A stretch of 64,000 nt of DNA from Calycina herbarum (lineage: Eukaryota; Ascomycota; Leotiomycetes; Helotiales; Pezizellaceae): contig LLEY01000014.1 of the NCBI GenBank assembly GCA_001414485.1, forward strand, positions 496,001 to 560,000, in the 5' to 3' direction. Numbering within the stretch: position 1 is the first letter of the stretch; each line of letters begins with the position of its first letter. Made by a program: the position numbers and the translations under genes. The notes beneath the pieces were generated by a model, which saw only the letters and a list, made by a program, of their open reading frames with translations, made no database searches and was not told where the DNA came from. Below are positions 42,481-53,034 of this stretch, one piece after another.

Positions 42481-44536
42481 GTAAACCTAGGTTTTTCTAA
42501 TAGAACTTCTAAAGTTCTATTAAGTAATAGTTAAGATTACTTCTTAGCTCTTAAGTGTTTTCTAAGTATAGGTAATCTAACTATTTAATTAGATACTTAA
42601 CTTATCTTCTAATAAGTTTATAGTTAAGAATCCTCTTAACTTTATATTTAATATTTAGGTTTACTAGTTAAATTTATATAAATAGAGCTAGTAGTGCCTC
42701 TAGTAGTACTAGTTTAAGTAAGAATATATAGAATATTAGATAGATGTTTATTATCTTTAGTAGTATTAATTTATAATTTAAAGGTCTCTTAACTTATTTA
42801 ATTTTAAATAGTCTAAGTTTTTTTATAATCTAGTTTATTACTTAGTCTTTTTATATTAATATTTTTTTATACTAAGTAGACTTTATTCTCCTCTTTTAGT
42901 ATTAGCTCTTAACTATGTTATTTATTATAGTAGTATAGATTTCTTTTAGCTATAAATTATAGGTTTTCTATAAGTTCCTTATATAGACTTTTAATTTTTA
43001 AGACGTAAATATAAGTAAGTTAATTATTAATAGTTATAGATAGTAGTTCTTAATACGCTGTTAATTTATATCTAAAGTTAGTATAGAATAGTATAATAAG
43101 TATTATTTCTATTACTAAACTATTATATATAAACTATACTAAGAGTAGTAGTTCTACCTAGTTATTTTACTAGTAGTTTATATAATAACAAAGGTATATT
43201 TTAACTACTTAATTTATCTATTTATTTCCTCTATTTATTTAAGAGTAAAAAGCTATAAAAAGCTTCCTTTTTATATCTAATTGTTTTATAAGAGTAATTT
43301 AAAATTTTAAGATAAAGAGCTTATCTCTATTTAAGAGTATTTCTTTAGATAGTCTATATCTTAAGACTACTTCTCTAAGGAATACGAATGCTAATTCCTT
43401 AGCTATACTTAACTCTATATATATTATTAGAATTATATACTTTATAAGTTAATTTATAATAACTAGGATTATGTTATATTTAACTCTTATTATTAGGTCT
43501 TTAGATTTTAGTAATTTAATAATAAAATCTATAGATATTAATTTCTAAGGTATCTATAGTATTAGAGTAGTATTTATCTGTTTATAAGAAGTATAGTAGG
43601 AGGCCTTATTCCTAGTATAGGTATTATATTCTACTATTACTTCTTTAACTATCGTAGATAATTAATTAATATAGTAATATTATCTTATTCTTTAAAGGGT
43701 TCTACGAATTCCTTAGTATCTATAAGCAAGCGTAGTATAGTATTCTTATATAAACTCCTTTATATACGAGCTAGGAACTTATAGTTTCTCTTTTATATAC
43801 TAGTTATAACCCTTATATATGTTTTAAATTTTATCTATCTAGATATTATTTATTACTACTATTTTATATATAGTAGGTACTAAGTCTTTATTTTTAAGAG
43901 TTTTTAAGATTATAATCTTCTTATACTCCTTATCTCTCTTATATCTAGGTTTCTAGCTAAGAGTATTAGCTTAAGTGTTTAATATTCTCTTTATATATTA
44001 AATAATAATATTAAATCTTCTTAATATCTTTAACTATCTAGCTAACTATCTAGTTATAAGTTCCTTAGTTGTTATAAATGTTTTAAGATTCTTATAGTTA
44101 AATAAAACTATAACTTAGTATTTTACTAGCTATAAATAAATTCTCTAGTATTCTAAAGCTAATACTATAGTAAGTAATTCTTTGTTAAAAATGCTATAGT
44201 TTTACTATACTAGGTTAAATGTTTTTAAATAATATATAATAGATATAAGTTTTCTTTTATTATTTAGTTATAAGTAAATTATACCTACTACTATATCTAA
44301 GGCGTCTATTTCGATTATACTAGGTTTTTCTTTATTAAAATTATATAAAATAGGTTTTTTTATAAACCTTGCTTTAATCCTCTAAAAAGCGTCTTTAACT
44401 TATTTACTCTAAATAAATTTAATAGCTTTCTTAACTAGTACTAACATTGGTTTAGTAATCTTTATATAGTCTTATATAAATAGATAGTAAAAGTTTATAA
44501 ATCTAAGAAAAGACTATATGTCTTTTATATTCTCTA
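42460..44536 (-). pseudogene. G2 pol remnant, part 1 (chromodomain, integrase, RNase H)
   Basis: Homologous to G3 46.8-48.9 kb throughout, with heavy TA conversion and stops. It is interrupted by P2 at 44537. Confidence 0.65.
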
Positions 44537-45662
44537 ACGTGTTTCATAAGCGAGCTGGCTATATAAGCGAGCTAGCTACTTTTCCGAATAACTTATTTTT
44601 AAATACAAATTACTTAATACTAGAATAAGCTATTATATTATATAAGATACTATAAGATTATTCAGAGTCGTTACTATCTTTAGTATCTACTATTTCTACT
44701 TAATAAGTACGAGAATTATGTCTAATTTTACTATAACGTCTATAGTACCTCTCTACCCGAACCTTCTTTTTTATCTCTCTACTACTCTTCTAATTACTAT
44801 TTTCTATAGAAGTAATTAAACTAATTACCTCCTCTACTATTAATATCTCTTAACTCTGAATATATTTCCTTTTATAACTCTTATACTTAGTTATCTTACG
44901 AAGATCTGTGATTTCTTTCCGTATTAACACTATTATCTAACCTGTTATATTAACTTCTTAAATAACTATAACTTATTTACGATTACCTAGCTGAACTTTT
45001 TTACGTTACCCGTGTATCTCTAAACTTGTAATAATAAGCTAAGATAATATAACACCTATTATAAAACCAGTCTCGTCGAAATTATATATATCCTCGTCTA
45101 TAATACTATGTTTGTTCTTAAATAACTGTACAAGTGTAAACTATAGGCTAATAATCCGCGGATCTTCAGTTAAAGCTCGCTAATAATTATAAGAACGACT
45201 CTATCGAGTTTTTAGCTTAGGTATACGCCGAATAAAGTTGTCCGGCTAGTTCCTGTCTATAGGCTGTCTATCGCGCTCCTTTAGCAAGTTATTAGCTATA
45301 TCTTATACTATATCCTTTATAAGCGAAAACCCTCTCGAATCCTGCTTTAATATATACCTAATTATCGCCTCCTTCTCTAGCTTCGTAAGTTTCTTCGAAT
45401 TAGGCTCGCAATCGCTTCTTAGTTGGATTCCGACGCGTCGGCTTGAAATAGTAGATCGAGGGGTATTATAAGCCTTCGTAGCGCTTCGTTAGGTAATTAA
45501 CACGTCGTTTTCGAGTGCTTAGATAGCTAAGTTAATCTTGTTTTCGTTAGAAGACATTTAGACGTTGTTTAGTAGAGATAATATAACTAGAAGTTAATAA
45601 TTATTATAAAGTTTGAAAAGTAACCAGCTCGCTTATGTAGCTAGCTCGCTTATAAAACACGT
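44537..45662 (-). mobile_element. P2: shortened pogo/Fot-type transposon
   Basis: 1126 bp with terminal inverted repeats of about 48 bp (acgtgtttcataagcgag at left, its counterpart ending ataaaacacgt at right) and a TA duplication (44535-44536 and 45663-45664). Each repeat holds two copies of ataagcgagct. The unoccupied site is seen in G1 and G3. On the minus strand from about 45558 a transposase start (MSSNENKINLAI) is followed by helix-turn-helix and Tc5-type DNA-binding sequence. The catalytic segment begins (DEDIYNFDETGF near 45090), then the rest of the DDE domain is largely missing. Stops are at expected Gln codons. Confidence 0.87.
44900..45558 (-). pseudogene. P2 transposase fragment (HTH, Tc5-type DNA binding, start of DDE)
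   Basis: Minus-strand frame from the ATG at 45558. Recognisable stretches are MSSNENKINLAI, AYNTPRSTISSRR, KKLTKLEKEAIIRYI and DIYNFDETGF. It is broken by RIP-type stops and truncated in the catalytic domain. Confidence 0.7.
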
Positions 45663-45753
45663 TAGTAACTTCTAGTCTAAGATATCTTAGATCTTTACTA
45701 GATCTATTTCTATTTTCTTTAAGCTAAATACCTATTTTAGGAAAAGTGTTTAA

Positions 45754-46189
45754 TATAACGAAACTTAAACGAACTAAACAAAGATGACTAAGTCTCGAAG
45801 GTTGGTATATAAGTAAGAAGTACAGATGCGCCGGGTTGTTTACTTAGAAGTGAACTTGTTACTTATATTAAAGATGTTAAATAAGATAATAAGATTGATA
45901 ACTAAAGTTAAGTACGAAGCTCCTATCTAATAGCAGACGTGCTAGTCTTATATAGGTGCTTCCTTCCTCGTGCTAGCCTGCTAGCTTGGTCGCTCTGTCG
46001 CTGCTAGACTACTAGACCTGTCGCCTCGTCTAGCGAACTCTTATTACGTGATTATAACTAAAAGAAATCCCTGGATCGCTTAGCTAACCTAACCGATCCC
46101 TATCTACTTATAAGAGTATTCTAATAGTGCTTAACCTGTTAGGACGCTGCCTAGTCTTTACTTATCACGTGTATATGTGATTCGTGACA
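45754..46189 (-). repeat. G3 left LTR (3' LTR in element orientation)
   Basis: 436 bp, tataacgaaactt to gattcgtgaca. It differs from the right copy only by transitions as far as I compared them by eye. Confidence 0.9.
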
Positions 46190-46331
46190 CTATCCTCTTC
46201 TTAGCTTAGCGTGTCCCTACGCTTAAGTACGACCTAAGAAATATCGTTAGAAGGCTAACGGCCTTCTTTCTTTTCTAATATAAATACCCCTCGTTCTCTA
46301 CGACGAACCGACTACGAAGCCCTTGGTAGAG

Positions 46332-46852
46332 TAATTAACTTATCGGGTAAGAAAATAGCTCTATATACCCGTTGTAAAAACGCTAATAAGGAACATAAGT
46401 ATTTTAGTCCTAGAGACTAAAAGTTGTTATAGTATAGCTGTTATACTACTATGAACAAGTCTTACGATGTTCGCGTCGTTAATTAAATACCTGTAGTAAA
46501 TAAGTAGGAGAGCGTCGACTCCTAGATCGAGTAGCTAGATAATAAAGAGGAGAAGAGCTATGCGGTTATAGCCGAGGCCATGGCTCGTATTCGCCGGCTA
46601 AAGAAGTAAAAACGCTAACTCTATGAGAAGCGTTAAAGGATGATAGCTGCTAGTCTTAACTTGCTTAACGAGTTAGATGCTGCTAAAGATTTGGAAAGAA
46701 AGAAGAAAGAGAAGGAGGAAGAAAAGAAGCAGATAGAAGAAGAGGCTGCTAGGCTGGCCGCTCTTCCTACGCCCGACGTTTCTGACCCTGCCCTCGCCCT
46801 AGGCCTTAACCTAGCCTTTCTTAAGTCTTTTCTTACTAACTATATGATATAG
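46332..46852 (+). pseudogene. G3 antisense passenger gene (Cys-containing N-terminus plus coiled coil)
   Basis: Plus-strand frame that can be followed for about 170 codons. A short Cys-bearing segment (ALYTRCKNANKEHKYF, then YSCYTTMNKSYD) is followed by an acidic part (EQLDNKEEKSYAV read across a stop), a basic helix (AEAMARIRRLKK), and an uninterrupted stretch from 46640: MIAASLNLLNELDAAKDLE, a run of Lys/Glu heptads, then LAALPTPDVSDPA and LAFLKSFLTNYMI, stop TAG at 46850-46852. All internal stops are TAA/TAG where Gln codons are expected, so it is a RIP-killed gene. From memory it resembles fungal proteins with a CxxC-type N-terminus and a coiled coil that are found around Gypsy elements; the function is unknown. 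Its end overlaps the pol stop (46836-46838) tail to tail. Confidence 0.65.
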
Positions 46853-49800
46853 GTAGACTTGGGTTTCGATAGTAGAACTCCTAAAGTTCCTTCGAGTACT
46901 GGCTAATGTTTTTTCTAGGTTCTTAAGTGTTTTCTAAATATAGGTAATCTAACTATTTTATTAAATACTTAACCTATCCTCTAATAAGTCTATAGTTAAG
47001 AATCCTCTTAACTTTATACTTAGCGTTTAGGTTTACTAGTTGAATTTCTATAAGTAGGGCTAGTAGTACTCTTAGTAGTACTAGTTTAAGCAAGGATATA
47101 TAGAATACTAGGTAGATATTTATTATTCTTAGTAGTGTTAATTTATAATTTAAAGGTCTTTTAACATGTTTGATTTTAAATAGTCTAAGTTTTTTATAAT
47201 CTAATTTATTACTTAGTCTTTTCGTATTAATGTTTTTTTATACTAAGTAGACTTTATCTCTCTCTTTTAGCGTTAGCTCCTAACTACGTCGTTTGTTATA
47301 GTAGTATATATTTCTTTCGGCTATAAATTATAAATCCTCTATAAGTTCCTTATATAGCCCTTTGATTTTCAAAACGTAAACACGAGTAAGCTGGTTATCA
47401 ATAGTCGTAGACAGCGGTTCTTAATACGCTAATAATTTATACCTAAAATTAGTATAGAATAGTGTAATAAGTGTTGTTTTCGTTACTAAACTATTGTAGG
47501 CAAACTATACTAAGGGCAGCAGTTCTACCTAGTTATCTTACTAGTAGTTTATATAATAACGAAGGTATATTTTAACTACTTAATTTATTTGTTCGTTTCC
47601 TTTATTCGTTTAAGAGTAGAAAGCTATAGATAGCTTCCTTTTCGTACCTAATCATTCTATAAGAGCGATCTAAAATTTTAAGGTAAAGAGCTTGTCTCTA
47701 TCTAAGAGTATCTCTTCTAGTAGTCTATATCTTAAGACTACTTTCTTAAGGAATGTAAATACTAATTCCTTAGCTATACTTAACTCTATATATATTATAA
47801 GAATTATATACTTTGTAAGTTGTTCTATAATAACTAGGATCGTATTATATTTAACTCTTATTATTAGGTCTTTAGATTTTAATAGTTTAATAATAAAATC
47901 TATAAATACTGATTTCTAAGGTACCTATAGTATTAGAGTAGTGTTTATTTATCTATAAGGTGTATAGTAGGAAGCCTTATTCCTAGTATAAGTATTATAT
48001 TCTGTTATTACTTCCTTAACTATCGTAGATAATCGATTAATATAATAGTATTGTCTTATCTTTTAGAGGGTTCTACGAATTCCTTAGTAACTATAAGTAG
48101 GTATAGTATAGTATTCCTATATAAATTCTTTTATATACGAGCTAGAAACCTATAGTTTCCCTTTTACATACTAATTATAACCTTTATATATATTCTAAAT
48201 CTTATCTATTTAAATATCGTTTATTACTACTATCTCGTATATAGTAGATACTAAGTCTCTATTCTCAAGAGTTTTTAAGATCATAATCTTCTTATACTCC
48301 TTATTTCCCTTATATCTAGGTTTCTAGCTAAGAGTATTAGCTTAAGCATTTAACGTTCCCTTTACATATCGAATAATAATATCAAATCCTTCTAATATCT
48401 CTAACTATCTAGCTAATCGTCTAGTTATAAGTTCCTTAGTTGTCGTAAACGTCCTAAGGTTCTCGTAGTCAGATAAAACTATAACTAGGTATTTTACTAA
48501 CTATAAATAAATTCTCTAATATTCTAAAGCTAATACTATAGTAAGTAATTCCTTATCGAAGATACTATAGTTTTATTATACTAAGTTAAATATCTTAGAA
48601 TAATATATAATAGGTATAAGTTTTCCCTTATTATTTAGCTATAAGTAAACCGCACCTACTACTATATCTAAGGCGTCTGTTTCAATCGTGCTAGGTTTAT
48701 CTACGTCAAAATTATATAGAATAGGTTTTTCTATAAACTTTGCTTTAATTTTCTAAAAAGCTTCCTTTACTTATTTATTCTATATAAACTTAATAGCTTT
48801 CTTAACTAGTCCTAACATTAGTTTAGTAATCTTTATATAGTCTTATATAAATAGACAGCAAAAGTTTACAAATCTAAGAAAGGACTATACGTCTTTCACA
48901 TTCTCTAGTAACTTCTAGTTTAAGACGTCCTAGATCTTTACTAGATCCATTTCTATTTTTCCTAAGCTAAATACCTATCTTAGGAAAAGTGTCTAAGTTA
49001 CTTCGAACTCGCATTTCAAGAGTTTCAACTAAGAGTTTACTTTTATAAGTTATTATAAAACTTCTCTTATATATCCCTTATATTCTTCTTCTTTTTCTAA
49101 GAAGATTAGGATATTATCTAGGTAATAAATTACTATTACTCTTAGAAGATCTCTTAAAATGTTATTATTTTATCTCTAACATATAGCTAGTACGTTATAA
49201 AGTCTAAATAGCATAACTATATACTTATAAAGGCCTAATAGTAAGGCAAATACTATCTTTTATTTATCTCTGACTTTTATTCTTATAAGTCTATAAGCGT
49301 TTTATTAATCTAGTTTCGTAAATTATACTACCTTACCTAACTTATCCTATAAGTATTAGCTAGGTAGTAGCGGATAAGCGTCCTTAACTATAGTATAATT
49401 TACTTCTTAATAATTAATATATACTCTCCTATCTAGGTCGTCTTTCTTTTTAATAATAAGTATATTTAAGGTAATTAGCGACTCAGATCTCTTAATATGT
49501 CCCTTCTTAATACCTTCCTTTATATAACTTTCTATTCTCTATAGGCTTTTCTAGTTATATAACCGAAGCTTCTACTTCAAAAGGTGATAACCCTCTTTTA
49601 ATTTAATCTTATAATCTTATAAGCAATGTTCTAGTAAAGCTTACAAGTCTTCTAGGTTTTCGAACAAAGCCCTAAATTCTCTATACTACATAGGTATTTC
49701 GTTATTAGCTTTCTTACTAACCTGTAAAGGACCCTAGACAAGGTATCCTAGCGCTTTAGAAGAGGTAGCACTAACCTCGTTCTAGCCTTAAAGTTATAAA

Positions 49801-50900
49801 TATAATCCTTTATATTTATATCGACTAAAAGTTATTTTCCTATCTTTCTAGTCGATTTCTAGATTATGTTCCTAAATCTATAGTATACTAAGTATTACTT
49901 CCTTACTTCCTATTTTAATAATATCGAATTATATATCTAAACAGTGTCCTTTAATATTAATTCTTGTTAGAACGGTTTACTAATTAATAATCCCGTCTTA
50001 GTATATAACGTCTGTTCTATTAACTACTCCTAGTCGATATAGTCTTATTTCCTTAATTAGGACGTTTAGCTTCTCTTAAGCTATTAGGGAAATAAAGTTG
50101 CTCGTTGCTCCTAAGTCTATTATAACTTATAACTTCTTCTCTTTTACTTCTATAGTTATTACTAACTGTCTTTCTCCTAAAGTAGTGTCTAACTTTGCTT
50201 TAATATATTAGACTTTAAAAGATCGATTCTCTTAATTATACTTCTTTCTCTCCTTATCCTTATACTATAAAAAGAATCTTACTCTTTCCTTATCAGCGTA
50301 TACTACCTTATATACTAATCTATATTCTACAATTCCTATAGTTTTAGGAATTTCCTTTATAAATTACTTTAGTATTTGTCTATAGTTATATTAGATCTAT
50401 TTATAACTGGTTTCTAAAATAGCTTCTATAGACTATAGTTCTCCTATATATAGATAATCTAAAGTAGCCTCTAGTATACTTATCTCTAGTTTTATATAGT
50501 AAACCTTGAATATATAGTCTCTTAAATTCTTTTCCCTAACAGCTCTAATTCAAGACTAAGGAAAGAATACTACTCCTTCTTCATCTGATAATACTACTTC
50601 GTATATCTAATAATATTCTACTATTCTAGTAGGCTCTAGTAATATTCCTTCGAATCGCTTCTATAATAACTAGTCTAAAGTCAGACTTGATTTATATCAT
50701 ATCTATTATACTATTATTTCTTAAACTGTTTCTATAAACTATAGTTCTCTTACTAATAGATAGTATATTTCTTCTAGTTCTATCTTAGCCTATCTAGTTA
50801 TATTAAATTCCCTTCGCTCCTAGAATAATATACTAAACAGTTATTATAAGTCGTATTTTCTTAGTACTAACCTATTATTTCTAATTAACATAACTATAAT
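46836..50900 (-). pseudogene. G3 pol remnant (RT, RNase H, integrase, chromodomain)
   Basis: Minus-strand coding, many RIP-type stops. RT: the active-site box lies at 49113-49124 as YLDN, followed by ILIFLEKEEEYK. Upstream RT sequence (KDAYPLL, LGLYKYIVMLFRLYNVLA) is recognisable. The C-terminal chromodomain is clear at about 46880-47060 (GQVKYLIK pattern with a stop at Gln, LDYLYLENT, stop at Trp, EPRKNISQYSKEL), and the frame ends TAG at 46836-46838. Integrase lies between, about 47.3-48.4 kb. The right limit is approximate. Confidence 0.75.
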
Positions 50901-51599
50901 ATATTACTTAAATTCCTCTAATATAACATCTTTAGATAGTATCTTAAAGAAAGGATTTTTAATTCGTCCTTTAAATCTTATTAGAACTTATTATATCTAT
51001 ATACTAATTTTATCTAACATATTATATATTTTCTATATATCCTCTACTTTAGAGTAGCTAGGTTTTTTAATTAGTTAGCGTTTCTATTCTAGTTCCTTTT
51101 CTTTAATAGTTTTCCGTCTAGTAATTAAGCTAACTAGAGTTATCGTTTTAGGGTTATTACTTATAACTATATACGTTATTAAGATAGTTAGGTTAACCCC
51201 TTATATTATATAAGGACTCTAGAAATCTAGTTTCTAATTATTAATATATACCTATTAATTTCCTTATTTAAAAGTTCTAAGGAAAGCCTAAGTTTCTCTA
51301 ACTTCTAGGTCTTTATTCTTTATTTCTCCTTCCAAACTAGAAGATAAACCCAATGTCTCTAAAGAACTAGTTAATAGTAGTAATTCGTATTCTACTTAAA
51401 GAGGTTGCTTATATTCTATTACTAATTATATATCGTAATATTCCTCAAAGAGTAGATCCCTATTATCATTAGTATCTTATACTCTACTAATTCCTTCGTT
51501 ATTTTCAATCTAGGTTCTATATCCTTATACTTTAAGCTCCTTATCCATAAGTTTAATATAATCAGTTAAAGCTACCTATTATTAAATAGTAGTATTAAT

Positions 51600-52562
51600 T
51601 TATTTCTTTCTCTTAGAATCTTTCTTCTTACTATACTTATTTACTCTATAGCCTAGTTAGCTATAATTATAATATAAGTTCTACTCACGTCGATGATTTC
51701 GTTCTTCCTAGGAAAGTCCTCCTTTCTTTAAAAAGGTTTTCTTTTGTATAGCGTTTACCTCCTTACTATACTTACTAACGTAAGAGTGCTTCTACTTTCC
51801 TAACCCTTTACTCTTTTCCCCGTATCTAGGGTTACTCTTCCTAAATTCATATAGGCAGTTATCTAGCTAGACGACTTCCTTAATTATACCTATAATAGTT
51901 AAGAACTATATATTCTACTTAGCTATTTCCTTATAAATATATATCTTCAATCCTCTATAAAAGAGTTCTATAAGAGTAATCGCGTCCTATCCCGACTTTG
52001 TTCTATAATATTAAAACTTATTAGTATAATCTATTGCTAATCCAGTCTAGTATAATTCTAAAAGCTTGTATATAGCTGTTCAGATTATATCGAAGTCTCT
52101 AAAGACTTTCCTAATAGTTGTTTTAAATCCTCTCTAAGATTTAAACATAACCTTAGTTAATTCCATCTTTTTGTCTTTATCCTTATTTTCAAAGAAGTCC
52201 TCTAAGTATAGCTAAGCCTATTCTAATACTAATCCTCTAAGATAGAAGATAGTAAAGATAGTTTATAAATTATAATTACCTTCGAACTTATTAGAGTTAA
52301 AGTTAAAGTAGATGTCTATTTAGAGAAGGAATAAGTCGAGTTCCTTTCGCTTCTCGTAATACGTATCTAACATCTTAACTTTAATAGATTTAAGTACTTT
52401 AACCTTATAGAGCTCGGAGGCGTCTAGCATGCTAACATTGTCGTCGTTCCTGGTTAACTATATACTAGCAGGTGTCCTCCTAGTCACACCTCTAGATGTT
52501 CCGGCGACGTTAACTCGACTAGTATTCGGGCTAGCTGCTGCGGCGGGGGTTGCTAGGGCTAT
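51600..52562 (-). pseudogene. G3 gag remnant with mutated zinc knuckle
   Basis: Minus-strand frame. The likely start at 52562 now reads ATA. Readable parts are NDDNVSMLDASELYKVKVLK, DTYYEKRKELDLFLL and FEGNYNL, and a capsid-like helical region with YRGLKIYIYKEIA. The nucleocapsid CCHC box near 51650-51700 has its Cys codons changed to Tyr (NLYYNYS, then HRVNEC-like NKYSKK), as expected from TGT to TAT. Match is to Retrotrans_gag-type Gypsy Gag. Confidence 0.7.
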
Positions 52563-52593
52563 GGCGACTGAACTTCTAAGTAGGTGCTCAAAG

Positions 52594-53029
52594 TGTAACG
52601 AAACTTAAACAAACTAAACAAAGATGACTAAGTCTCGAAGGTTGGTATATAAGTAAGAAGTATAGATGCGCCAGGTTGTTTACTTAGAAGTGAACTCGTT
52701 ACTTATATTAAAGATGTTAAACAAGATAATAAGATTAATAACTAAAGTTAAGCACGAAGCTTCTATCTAATAGCAGACGTACCAGTCTTATATAGGTGCT
52801 TCCTTCCTTATGCTAGCCTACTAGCTTAGTCGCTCCGTCGCTGCTAGACTGCTAGACCTGTCGCCCCGTCTAGCGAACTCTTATCACGTGATTATAACCA
52901 AAAGAAATCCCTAGATCGCTTAGCTAACCTAACCGATCCCTATCTACTTATAAGAGTATTCCGATAGTGCTTAACCTGTCAGGACGCCGCCTGGTCTTCA
53001 CTCATCACGTGTGCACGTGATTCGTGACA
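52594..53029 (-). repeat. G3 right LTR (5' LTR in element orientation)
   Basis: 436 bp with intact TG and CA ends (tgtaacg to gtgaca). It preserves several CA/TG sites lost in the left copy. Confidence 0.9.
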
Positions 53030-53034
53030 TTTAA

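Larger units (their letters stand above)
45754..53029 (-). mobile_element. G3: youngest chromodomain Ty3/Gypsy retrotransposon, 7276 bp
   Basis: Two 436-bp LTRs and the 5-bp duplication TTTAA (45749-45753 and 53030-53034). It is inserted into G2 pol about 90 bp from P2. It keeps clearly more CG, CA and TG than its hosts, so it has seen the least RIP. It is uninterrupted. In minus orientation: 5' LTR (right), gag, protease/RT/RNase H/integrase, chromodomain, polypurine tract, 3' LTR (left). It also carries the antisense passenger gene. Confidence 0.9.

Noticed and set aside
47692..47919. 75-codon plus-strand frame
   Set aside because: Antisense shadow of G3 integrase with no coding signature of its own.
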